Source: Symbiodinium natans (lineage: Eukaryota; Sar; Dinophyceae; Suessiales; Symbiodiniaceae). Taken from it: DNA of 64,000 nucleotides. Shown here in pieces: positions 10,860 through 22,652 of the stretch. A program made the position numbers and the translations under genes. The first letter of the stretch is position 1. The number at the start of each line of letters is the position of its first letter. The notes beneath the pieces are model-generated. The model had not been told where the DNA came from and made no database searches. It saw nothing but the letters and a program-made list of their open reading frames with translations. The stretch covers positions 186,001 to 250,000 of the forward strand of contig CAJNDS010002195.1 in NCBI GenBank assembly GCA_905221605.1, read 5' to 3'.

Positions 10860-13800
10860 ATGCCTCGCTGACAAAAGGCTTGCTACTTGCTGCGAGCTAC
10901 TGTCGCGGTGCCTCACGGTCGATTAAGGAAGGGCGCAGAAATTATACTGGCGTTGTGGATGGAAGCCGATGCTAGGAGCCATCGAACAACAACTCCAACA
11001 ACACAGAAAGCTGTAGCCCTCGAGCTGTCAGAATTTACAAATCAGAGCAGATGACAGGCAGCTGGCACAAGACCTGATGCACCAGTAGCCCAGAACTTGC
11101 TGACTCAAAACTTGCATGCTGCAAAGGCCTTGTTGGAGCTGAACACCTCTCGCACGCACAAGCAGCGTCAAAGGTGACATGTGGTGACATTCTTGGAATG
11201 GGCTGATTTTCCATTGGGACTGGTCTTGCTCGAACTGACAAGTTTTGTCACCCATCTAGCGGCTGCCCGGGGTTTCCTAGCGAAAGTTAAGCCAAACTTG
11301 AGAGCCCTCGAAACTGAGATTAACAGTTGGGCCTGCGGCCTGGGACCCAAGATGATCAAACAAAATCAAACAAAATAGGGTCAGACTGTGTGGGACACGT
11401 TTTCTGTTCTTTGCAGTTGTCGACTTGACCCTGGAGCCCTCTGGCTAAAGGTCCGTATATGCTCAGCCATAGAAGAGGCAAGGGTGAGGTGGTCTTTGGG
11501 GGGGAGGTGACGGATGCCTTTGTGCAGAGCACCTAGTAGTAGAGATGTGCGGGCCGCACGGGCTTTGAATCATGAGTGATCGCTCTGCGGCTCGGCAGTA
11601 GTGTCTCTGTCTAAGGCCTCCTGCGCGTCTCCGGGCTGGAAGAAGGCTGCTTTCAGAGCCAGAATGAGGCCTCGTTGGGGACAGTGAGCGTACAAAGGAG
11701 TAGCGTCTACGGCTTCCAATCGTAGAAGGACAATCGCCTAGCCATGTCGACTACACCGGTGTCAGTGTGCATTTCCGCTGAGTTCCTGGCCTCGTCCACA
11801 TCTGTTGACATGATTCTGCAACTCCGGAGGGAGGCGACATGGCACCTCAGTAGCCAGCAGTCTTGCCAAATGTCCAGTTTGGAGTGAAAACGTCTCCAAC
11901 AAGCTTTCCCCAAACACCAGCTACACTACGGTACCATCCCTGCCCTGCTCCCAATTGTAAGCCTGCTTATGCCCGCTCAAGCGACCTCTTCCGTTGGGCT
12001 TTGCCAACACGCCAGCTGTCGCACAGCGTCATCCGGCAGCACCTCCTTGATGGCTGACAAGTCTGACCGACAAAGGGAAACGCACATAAACGCACTAATC
12101 CATTCCGCCAGGTTTCTGTCTAGATGCTTGAAGTCTAGATGTACGGAGATTAGGGTTCTCAGCATGTTCTAAGACTTGGCAGAAGCCCAACGTTGCATCC
12201 GACTGGTGACGACAGAAATGTCCAAAGCTGGCGCCTCTTCTTGAAGCCCCAGAGAGGCAGCCTCTTTGCAGATTCGATGCTGTTTAGTTGTTCACTAAGA
12301 ATATCGACCAAGTCAACAGCACAAGACCTCTTCCACATTATGATGCCAAAGTCTTCGTCGGCCTACGTATCTTACGCTCTCATTGACCACGCGCGCGCGC
12401 GCTCTGGCTCATAAGCAGTGCGCTTTGCTTCGTGTAATCAACTAATCCGCCGAGGCCTCACCATTCAATCGGGAGGTAGCACTGAAACCTCCCACTGCAA
12501 GCCTCAATCCCCCAGTCCGGACCTGCCCGAACCGAAGCAAGCCAGAACTGGAGCCAACTTTGCTCACACCAGCAGTCATGCTTGTCATGTGTAGCATTCA
12601 ACGACTGGACTTGACGAATCGAAATTCAGACTACAAGAAAAGCCTACGGTGTTGAGGCTTTTGGAAGTGAACTGTAGACAGGTAGACAGAAGGAGCTGGC
12701 CGATAATTTTGAAACCTACTAGACCCACTATGCTAAGTCCATCTGCTCTTGTGAGGGCAAGCTTGCTGGGGCCAGTCTTCTTGGGAGGGGGAACGGTGCA
12801 GCACTTGGGAAATGGAGGGGCTGGATTGCTTACTTGACGGGAAGGGGCGAGGGAGGGGCGAGCTAGGAAATGAGAAATTGCGGGGCTGAAATTCAGATCT
12901 GAAGAAGACGGGGGCAGGGGGCAGGGGGGGGAAGGTACTCCAGTGGTGCCTCTGTAATTACCTGGTACAGCAATCATTTCTGCACTCCGAAGCCTTCGCG
13001 AATCTCCACTCGACCAGAGCCGCCAGCCTGGGTAGCTACTTATGCTGAGGGGGCATATTATGGAGCGTCTGTTCTGTCTCAGGGTTCCATGAACTTCGCT
13101 GACGCATGAGGCCGGCTACCGAACCTCTTGATCACAAGACACAAACGAAAAGGCAGCTCTGACTTGCGCTCGTTCCTCCAGACACCAGGAAACCTGAGAA
13201 ATCGTCTCGGATGCCCTTTTCTCTTGTTGGCTAGTATGTGTCTTGCAAAGGTGGACCCGCACCACAAAAGATACTGCGCAAACAAGCCTCTGCTTCAGCC
13301 TTGTGATGGCAACTACAGCTGACTTGACTGCCACCACGTGGAAGCTTCAGTCTCAAATTGGAGCTCCAAGAAACCACTGCAACAGTACCAGTACATACAG
13401 TACAAGCAATGCAGCATCCTATCTGAGCTCTTCCAGACTGGACTGGGCGACCTAGGATATGTCCGTGTGCCCACATGTCTTCAACTCTTCAATCTACGGA
13501 GCGATGCCTGTATGAGCCGAACCGCCAGGAACAACTAGTAGTATAGGTTAACATCAGCATGCATCCACGAGTACGACGCCGGGGAGCTAGCCACTAGACC
13601 ACACATGCCGCACACACACACACACTCAGACACATAGACGCAATGACCGACCCTACAAGTGACTGTAGACAAAGCAGTGGAGTGACCCCGGCCTATCCGG
13701 CACACCGACGAGGCACACAGGGGACAGCGAACATGAAACTGAAGCTAGTTCAGGTCCCGACGCTTGCATGTCGTCCTTCAAAGCAGCTTTGCGCGAACTC

Positions 13801-16800
13801 AAAAGTTTCAAAACTGAGGCTTCAAAATTTCTTGTGCAACCTTGCGGTCTCTGTGGCATAAATATGTTATTCAAAAGCCAGTGTCCGAATCAAAACTGTT
13901 TCGTCCAACAGTCCTTCTTCGTAAGCACGACGCACCAAAACTGCACGCTGGCCCTTTCTCTGAGCTAGCAGTAACTAATGATATCTGGCTGATCTGAGGA
14001 TGTCCATGTCCCGCCGATCCTCCGAAGCTTCGTCCGGACGACATCGCCGCACAGCGGCCTGCAAAAACTGATACCAGAAAGCAACAAAACATGCTCAGTG
14101 GACTTGGGCTTTAGGCTGGGCTCCACATGCTCCACTCCTCCAGCCCAGCTTGCTTTTGGAGCTTTTCGGCAAAAGCTGGACGCTTGGCAAGAAAAGGAGC
14201 TGCAGATCTCCTAGGAGGCACATTGAGCAGAGCAGCTGCCGAACATTGTTTTGTCACTTCTCCCTGCAACTAGCGAATCGAAAACACAGACAGACACAGA
14301 CACAAGCACAGGCACAGACAGAGACAGTGACAGACACACACGCACACACCTACCTTCTGCACCCTGTTGCACCATCGAGATCTCTGCAACCGGCCGACGT
14401 CACATAACAGTACAACCTGTGTATGCCCACCTGCATAACTTCGGTAGCTCTTGCCGTTTCACAGCAACTTGCCTCAAGGTGTCGAGCCAGGCCATCTGCG
14501 GGAAGCACAGGTACATCCTCAGCTTGGGCTCTCTGACTTGCTCACCAACTTCCAGGCTTTCAAGTGCATTGCCTTGGGGTGACTGTGCACATATGTGCAA
14601 GGTACGCATCAAGAAGACACGCTTCAGGAGTCCTGACGCAGAGAAACTGACACAGCATCCAAAACATGCTTAGCAACTCGGTACACCTCGAAGCAGGCCA
14701 CAAAGATACCTTTCTTGCTGTGCGAGCTTCGTAGCTTCGTCCTGCAATGGATGCCTGTGCGCCAAACTTGCGCAGGAAAGTTCTACACTAACGGGATACT
14801 GTAAGGCTGGCCATGATGGAACTGCAATCGCTCAAAAAGGCCACAATGGCACGATGCGGCACGATGGCTCCAAAAGCACCACCCACACACACAACTCTGG
14901 CCAGCACAAAACGCCTGCCTTACCCATATCCCCCGCAAGCTACACAAAAACCGAAGGGACAGAACCAGACAGTATCAGTAGAACCATGGACACGAGCTTG
15001 GTAATGCAAACGCCATGAGTCCAGTTCATGGCAGTTAACTCACCGATAGGAAAACGAAAACCCTTCCGGTGCAGCATGATGCCAAAGCGTGGTGGGCCTC
15101 TTTGGGCACACTCATCAGGTCAATCTCCTGCACACTACTGGCTCAAGAACCACTCAGGCAATCACTTCAAGAAGCAACGTTGACAGACGATCTGGACTAT
15201 AACTCTGCGTATGCCAAGCAACTCAGAGGTAAAAGAAGTCAGAGCAGCATGCCCCAAAGCGATGGGCAAAGGTGCCCCTCACGTAGCATGATGCAGTACC
15301 AAACCAGCCTGCCACCATCGAAAGGATGGCGAAGGCTGTCGTGACCTCGAAAGGAACAATGCTGAAGTCCCTTACGATAAACTGGTGTGAGAGGCTGGCG
15401 TCGATCAATGTCAACGTTCTTTGATGGTGCCCACAAACGCGTGAACCTTCACACCGCATGTGGTGTAGGCTTCAAGCGGCGCCGACGGAGCAGCTGCTAG
15501 TGCTGCCTCAGTTGGCGTGCTGTGTGGCTTGACAAGCGGGCCCATCATGGCCCTCCACTCTTATCGGTCATGGATGCTGTCAGCTCTTTGAAGCTGAGCT
15601 GTCACACAAAATTCACCCAAAAAAAACTGTCTCGACGGCCTCGGGTTCAGACAAGCGTGTCAGTTGGCAAGCCGGCGTTCCCAGAGTGCGCCTCATTCTT
15701 GATGCTTGGGAGGGTGGGCTGGCATGATTCGCAAAATTGGCTGTGCTACTGCATTGATGCTGTGCTTGACGACAAAGAAAAATGTGGCAAAGCTTCTAAC
15801 AGCAACTTCCTTTGATAGGCCCCAGTGCCTGCGAATTCCGCTGCAAGAGGAAAAACACCCTACGAACTCATGGCGAGCCATTCCGCCAACCCCGAAACTC
15901 TTGGGCGATTTTTGCTGTTTTTTTCAGGCACTGGCTCGGACTGACCTACACTACCTTGACGTCTTGACCGACGGGGGTTTCGACTCTCACGCCCGCGCAC
16001 AGGCAAGCAAGGCACACGGAGGGGGGTTTGCTACTGACTTTCTTGGTCCTAAGTTTCCATAAAGTCCGAATATGTCCGAATCGGCTTCAGTCTTGAGTCT
16101 TAAGCATGCGTGTACAAGGGGGCTCAGTGGCAGCCTTCGATGGGCTGCGGCACTGAGGGCCGCGCTCGTGCTTGGAGCTCAGCTGCGCCTCAAAGCTGCA
16201 ACGCGCATGACACTGTTCCAAGGGCTCCAAGCTTCGCAACTCTCCGTCTCAAGTACCTGAAACTTCTGAGGCGCCGTCTCAAAGTATGTGCAAGAACGTC
16301 TCGCAAGGAGCGACTGTGCCTGGCTGAGTAAGAAGATGCCCCTGCTGAGGGCTAGCACCGAACATCACACAGCTTAGTAGCCTCACGCAGCTCTTGAGGT
16401 CAAACCTGCAGATTGGCCCAAGCATGCCAAATTGCGGAGTGCGTCGGGAGTCCGTTGCCGGAGACCCGCTAAAAGACAGCAGGACCTCTGCCATGCTGTC
16501 TGACTTGCTCACTACCCGTCACAACGAGCGCGACCGTCCAGTTGGAATCTTTGTATTGTAGAAGGTTTAGACGTTTCAGCTGACTTTGGAACATGGGAAC
16601 TTTTTGCTGTATGATGCCGTACTTCGCATCTCTTCCTGGACCGGTAGTTGCATTTTCCGTCTCCTCTCACAAGTCTTCAGCTGAGTGCAGCTTCCAGCTC
16701 TCGGAGTGCCCTTCTGCCCAGTTGGAGCTCCCTTAAGAAACTCAACAGAGACTGCCTGTCCAGCGCCGAACATAGTCTAACAACCAAGGTGGGCAATCTG

Positions 16801-19800
16801 CTGAAGTAGTTGTGCTTAGGATGATGCTTTGTTGAGCAAGAAAGCCCAAGCCCAATCTATCAGATCTTATCCCAAGCTGCCGGAAGCACCACTCCTGGGA
16901 GGAGCTACGAATTTGGTGCAAAATTGACTCAGGACGGCCCTAATCGAGATGCATGTAAAGCATGTGAAGTAAGCATGCCTAAGCATCTTGCATGGAGCTT
17001 CTGTACAGAGATGCAAACAGAACGATGCTTCATGGAATGTGAGTGGGCTCTTGGGAATGCAGCAATGGTATTGGGTTCAGGCCGGTTGCCCCAGCTTGGG
17101 GTTCAGGACCTCTCTCCCGCATCGCCGGACATTTTCCCTCTCCCTCTCGCTCTCTCCTCCCCGTGCCTCTCCCCCTCCCACTCCTACTCTCTTTTTCATG
17201 CCACACACTACAATGTCACCACAAAGTTCAGGCCAAGTAGTACTGGCAGTAACTGGCATAACCTCTGCATCGGACATGTGCCGTGGGTGCGCAAGCACAT
17301 CCACGCGCATGTGAGAGGGGCCGTCCCTCCAGGCCTTGCCACTCTCCATTCGTCATCGTCAGTCCTCCGGACAGGCCGCCGGCATCTCAAAGTTAGATGG
17401 TGCCACCGCGAACTTGGACACGGCCGTCGGCAATCGTATCCAGGACCGATGATGCAAAGTCAGCATGATGCGCCGGCCTTGATCCCTGTACATGGAAACT
17501 CAGCTCTGTTCCAGAGTGCTTTCACATGATAAGACTCGGCCGGAGTGAGTATCGGCAGGTACCCAAAGTTGAATGAACAGTGAATGAAGGTGTCAACCGA
17601 CATAAGATGCATGGTGAGTGGTGCAGGCATGCCGATCCGATCACCCATTCCAACCTGATGAATGGACTGTGCATCTGTTAACTGCGGCTGTCACATCCCC
17701 TTGGATGTGAGGTCAGCTGGCAAAGTCATCTAGCCTGGGAAGCTTGTTTTTTTGCCGAGAGATGTAAAACTGCACGCCATGCTTTATGACTGCACGTTTT
17801 TGTGGTCCGACAGGGCTAGCTTGAGTCAAGCGCAATTCTCGGGTGTACTGGGCGTGCATTACAGACACTAGAAATACTAGCAATCCGACTTCTAGGGAAG
17901 TGTGTGACTCTGCAGACACGGAACTGCATTTCTTTGCTTCTTCTTTGCATTTGCTTAGATTGGAAGATATGGGGAGGGTTTTCCGAAGGGTTTTCCGATG
18001 TTTTCCTTGAGATGTCCAGCCCTGAGCCTTCCTCGGTCCCGTGCAGCCTCTGGGATCGAGTAGCCGTGAAGCTGCAGGTAGTCCTGCAAAAGATGGGGGA
18101 GTGTTCGAAATCAAGCTTCTTAAGACGGTTCTTAAGAAGCTCACACGAAGAACAAACGAGAACGCACAGAATGAAGACGAGATGTGCTCGGTCCATCCAC
18201 TGGTCCATGCGATACTCCGAGCGCCTCCAATGAGCGTGACAACCGAGGACAAATTTGAGGCTTCTGACTTCGAAGGTCTGGCCTGGACTCTGTGCCCTGA
18301 CGTACCTCAGATTACCTCAGGCCCAGGCCCAGTCTCGTCACCTCAGCGCATTGATGGCTGCCGCGGCTATTCTGTGATGTCCCAAGCATGCTTGCCCCCC
18401 TTGCAGTTGTGAAAAGTCAGGTTGCTGCAAGTCATGTTTTTTCTCCTGCAGCCGGGTCACTGAAGACTCGTGCTGCATGAAATTGCGCTTCATTCTGTGG
18501 CATCGGCAGGCTGTGATCTGCCAGAGCTTGGAGGAAAGCTATTCCTGATACAGTTGGAAGTTGGAAGACTTTCATCAGCTTGCAGTGCTCTCAATGATCC
18601 TTACGAGCTGCTAAGTACCAACTTACTAACTTACTGGCTCGTTTTGATTCAGCCGCTAAGCCCTAAGCTGAACACTTGCTTCCAGTCTTTGCGTGTCTTG
18701 GCATTTCGCAAGGAATCGGGCTCAGTACCTCGAAGTTGTGATACAAAAAACTCTCCGGTCAGTCCGCTACGGCGCGAAATGCAGCAAGACCGAGCAAGTC
18801 TCGCCGAGAGTCTCTCATCAAGGTCGTCTGGAACCCAGCCGCTCGGGACATCCTGCTCACGACAGAATGGAGCCATCGATCCTAGGAGCATGCATCGCTG
18901 CTTCTGTCTCCTGCTCTGTCAAGAGTTTTGGAGGCATCGCCCGGCAGCTGTCATTCTTTTCCAGGGCAGCTTGACCTCACACATTCACAAGGCCAGAGTG
19001 CCAGAGTCCAGTGCAGGGCCGATTCGAATGCAATGCCAAGCGGCGCCGAAAGAAAGGCAGAAATTTCACCATCCACGAGTAGAAGTCGGTATTGCCACAC
19101 AATCCTTCTAAGGTCTGCTCAACCTGATTCGACTAATGCTTGGGCCAATGTTGTCAGCACAGGTTCCAGCTCGCCATACACAACAAAAAACGATTTAGTG
19201 AAGCTGAAGGCGATTCCTCATGTCGGTCCTACTTTATCACGTCACTTCCTTTGCCATCGACCCTCGGCCTTTAACATGTCAGGCCCACTGTTCTGCGCGT
19301 GTGGCCGCTTCGATGCTGCGGAGGGCCTGGCCGCTCCATCATGCCACGCGAGGGCTGGTCTTGGCTGGTCACATCCGGTCGCCGATCTGTTAGTTTCCAG
19401 GCCCATCAGATCAGGACAGCCCGAAGCATCATCTGCAAAGAGCGGGCCCATGTCTCGTAAGGGCTCTCAATGTCTCAATTGTAGCTAAGAAATGGACCTC
19501 GGGCTCTGATCAAAGCCGAAGACTGTGTGCAAAAGAAGGCTGAGAATGACAGCAGCCGTTCCAGTCCTGCTCCGCACAGCGCTTTGCCGTTTCGCGAGCC
19601 AATGCGCTTGCATTGACCTTGACGCAAGCTATACCGCTAGTCACAGCTAATGCTAACGCGCAGCAAAACCGGGCTAAAAGCCAACTCTGAATGCAGGGTC
19701 CCTGAAAACCTTGAAGCGCACAAGAAACTGCAAGCGACCTGAGAGGTTACTAGAAAGAAACTAACGCAAGGCGCGTAGCCTGCACTGCATCCTCCAGAAT

Positions 19801-21690
19801 GCCCATGCCTCAACGACAATGCTTGGCTGAGCAACTTCTAACACACTCGAGGGACGCCTGATCTCTGATCTGGCATCGAACTGAGCTACCCGCAGAGCTG
19901 CGCACCTTCTCGCGCGGTGGCAGCGGTACGATCCTTGACTCTCTTAAGACTTTCCGTTGACTCCCTCGATCTCTCTTCACTCTGACACCTGTGTCGGCGG
20001 GAACAACACGCCAGAAAATACCATACTCTGCAGGGTGCTAAAGGTCGGGTGATGTTTGGTGTCACATGTGTCACTCGCTGCTCGTAATCCATAAGGTCGT
20101 GGATCCTGGAGTATCAAACGCTCAACTAAAGCGCCCACAACGGAACAAGCAAGTTACACGAAACGGCAAGAAACACTCTGCCAGGTTCTGCCAATGCGTC
20201 CGCATGAGTGCCGACTCGACCGGCAGCCAATGCGGCCGCAAGGAGGTTACCTCAATCCCATGGAATACTGCATGCTGTGCCTCTGGGATCCTCGTTCTTC
20301 TGAGCTTCAGCCATAAATCTCATTCAGGTGCTGCGGTCGGGAACATGCACGTCCCGCTTTAGGCACTTCAGGCCTTAGCTTAAGCTTACAGTTGATAGTA
20401 GCACTGCCCCAGCCTCCTGACAATGAGCCTGCTGACCGGCCTGCAGGCACGAGTTGGGAGATGTTGGCCAGGCTTGCCCACAATTCCTCTTTGGTTGCCA
20501 AAGAAGTTAACTGACGCCAGGCAGTAAGGAGTTAAAAGTTAAAAGGCACAACATCTGAAATTTGAGATCTTGATAGATCTTGAGACTTGAGATGCTGGAT
20601 CCGCTAGGCCGCTTTTTGGCATGCCTCCCTCCCTGTTCAACCGTCGACACTGCGAAACGACAGTGTTCGAGGCAGCCTTTGTGCAACAGTGGTTGCTTGT
20701 GGATCCAATGGACATCAGTCATACTTGCAGAATGGTACGTAAGGCTCCCAAACTAGGAAATCCACGCTACTTTCATGTACTCCTTGCCTGTTGTACCTTT
20801 GACCCTCGACATGAAAATGAAGACAGAAGAGGCGTTAACAGGGTCGCAAAAGCGGATTCATGTGCAAAACTAACAGGTGGGATGGAAGGGTCTGAGATAT
20901 GAGAGCTGGGGTCTCACGGTGTGATGGGTGAACAAGGCTGTGGTACAAGAGTGAGAGATGAAAAACGCCATGAATGGTACGTGGTGCTGATCTCATTGAA
21001 CCAGGGCAGCCATAGTGTAAACCGCTAGGGCCCAATCAAGCTGTGTGTTTCCGGCCGCGTCTGGATTCTAGATTCTGTGACGTTGTAGCTGGTGGCCGTG
21101 CAGCAACAAGGCCATGCAGCGACAACCAGCAACATCAAGTCCGCGTCTTGCAGTAAGTAAACAGCAGGAAGAAGCCTCCACGACTTGCATTTGCCACAAG
21201 CTGGTGGGCCAATGCCTGGACGAGTGAGAACCAGCGACTTGCAGAAGCAGATTGGATTAGCAACTTCCCTTTTGATTTCTTCCATCCGCGGCATGTGTGC
21301 TGGACATGCTTGATTTCTTGCAAGCAAAGAAGGACCACAAGGGAACTACTTCCTGGTTCTTTGCGAAGCCGACAAGATGTGACGAGGTGTGTCGAAGAGT
21401 CAGGCCGAAGACAGCCACAAAATGGGAGAATGGCCAACAGCTGAGGCAAGAGCACATGCGTCGTTGGCTGCCCGGGCCTTTCGGAGCAAGAAGGTTCGAC
21501 AAGATTCATAGTGGCAAACAGACTGAACAACATGGGTTGTTGCCGAACTCAATCCGCCGAGGCCTCGGAGGTGTCAAATCCTCCCCTTTTTCGGACCCCT
21601 TTTTTTGGCCTCAAATGGGTACCCCCCCTGGGAAACCGGGGTCCGCAAGCGGACGGTTCGCCAGGACCAGAGGCAGTTGAAGCCCCTCCC
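10860..21690. other. Long stretch without a recognisable gene
   Basis: I found no family motif and no phase-consistent exon chain here. Weakly coding-like fragments: minus about 11571-11720, minus about 14400-14560 (one piece bounded by CAG and CAG|GTGGGC), plus about 15075-15235, minus about 17080-17300 and minus 17460-17648. The 213-codon plus frame at 18470-19111 has no internal support. Short CA/CAGA runs occur at about 13610-13633 and 14281-14350, and a (CG)n run at about 12391-12402. Confidence 0.4.
18114..18141. repeat. Perfect hairpin, 12-bp stem, 4-nt loop
   Basis: AGCTTCTTAAGA at 18114-18125 and TCTTAAGAAGCT at 18130-18141 are exact reverse complements around the loop CGGT. Just upstream (about 17970-18010) GGGTTTTCCGA-type words are repeated directly. 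No flanking gene is recognised. Confidence 0.85.
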
Positions 21691-21695
21691 AGCAG

Positions 21696-21828
21696 GGCTC
21701 CCCACCGTCACCCCGCCCCCCCCCCCACCCTCCCCGCAACCCCCCCCCCCCCCCTGCCCCCCGCCCCTGCCGCCCCCCTTCCCCCCACCCCCCTTCCCCC
21801 CCCCCCCCCCCCCCCTACCCCCCCCGTA
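21696..21828. repeat. C-rich tract with multiple poly-C runs
   Basis: The plus strand is nearly all C, broken by single A, G or T. Translations give poly-P, poly-G or similar peptides in every frame, so long apparent ORFs crossing it are not credible genes. Confidence 0.9.
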
Positions 21829-21965
21829 AGATGGACACTTAAAGGCTATGCTGCACGTGCGTGCCTTGTAAACAAATACTTTACAAAGGAAACACCCGCA
21901 GAATAGACGCAACGCACCCGCAGAATAGACGCAATGCACCCTTAGCATCAGCACACTGTGTCCTG

Positions 21966-22135
21966 GCGGAGGCGCGCGGAGGGCGCGGAGGGCGCGGAGG
22001 GCGCGGAGGCGCGGAGCGCGCGCGGAGGGCGCGGAGGGCGCGGAGGGCGCGGAGGCCGCGGAGGACGCGGAGGGCGCGGAGGGCGCGGGGGCGCGCGGGG
22101 AGGGCGCGGAGGCGCGGAGGGCTTGCAAACGCGGA
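21966..22135. repeat. GC-rich minisatellite, unit near GGAGGGCGC
   Basis: A 9-base unit GGAGGGCGC and its shortened variant GGAGGCGC repeat for about 170 bases. The unit length is a multiple of three, so several frames stay open and give repeated GRGG or PPR-like peptides. Unit shortening shifts the frame several times, which argues against a conserved protein. Confidence 0.9.
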
Positions 22136-22387
22136 GGGCACAGAGGAGCATCCATGTGTCCCCACTCCCCTGCCCATCAACCGAATGTCACGCTCCCCGC
22201 CACGCCCCTCTCCCAGCAAAATGTTCCGAACCCCCTCCCTTGACCGTGTCGTCCCCGCGGCCTCACGTCAAAACTCCTCCAAGAAGCGATCCGATAGAAC
22301 GCCTCAAACGAGAACCCAATTTCAGAAGGAAGAATCCAAGAAAACAAAGAGCACGCGCAGAATAGACGTTAAGCGTCCAAGGCACCT

Positions 22388-22388
<1 letters not shown>

Positions 22389-22469
<81 letters not shown>

Positions 22470-22487
22470 CCCCCCCACCCCTTAAAC
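22389..22487. repeat. Poly-C tract, about 78 uninterrupted C
   Basis: The homopolymer runs 22389-22466 and continues with single interruptions to about 22487. It is the longest homopolymer in the window. The exact length is probably not reliable. Confidence 0.95.
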
Positions 22488-22652
22488 CTTAAGGGGCCTC
22501 ACCCTACGATCACTCCAAGCCGAACCCTAAACCCAAAAAAACCCTCAACCCCAAAGCGTGAACCTTGAGCCCTAAACTAACCCTCAACCCCAAACCCCAA
22601 ACCATAAACCATAAACCCGGAACCCTCAACCCTCAACCCTCAACCCAACCCT
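22488..22652 (-). repeat. Degenerate CCCTAAA / CCCTCAACC telomere-like array
   Basis: Words such as CCCTAAACCC, CCCTCAACCC and CCATAAACC follow the poly-C tract directly. Read on the minus strand this is TTTAGGG-like sequence running into poly-G, the same order seen on plus at 62382-62675. Confidence 0.75.

Noticed and set aside
11571-11850. Minus-strand frames ATPLYAHCPQRGLILALK and EMHTDTGVVDMARRLSFYDW as a gene
   Set aside because: They look coding but lie in different frames without a convincing splice, and no family is recognisable.
18470-19111. A 213-codon plus-strand open frame
   Set aside because: No domain, no codon preference and no splice context. Frames of this size arise occasionally by chance at about 50% GC.
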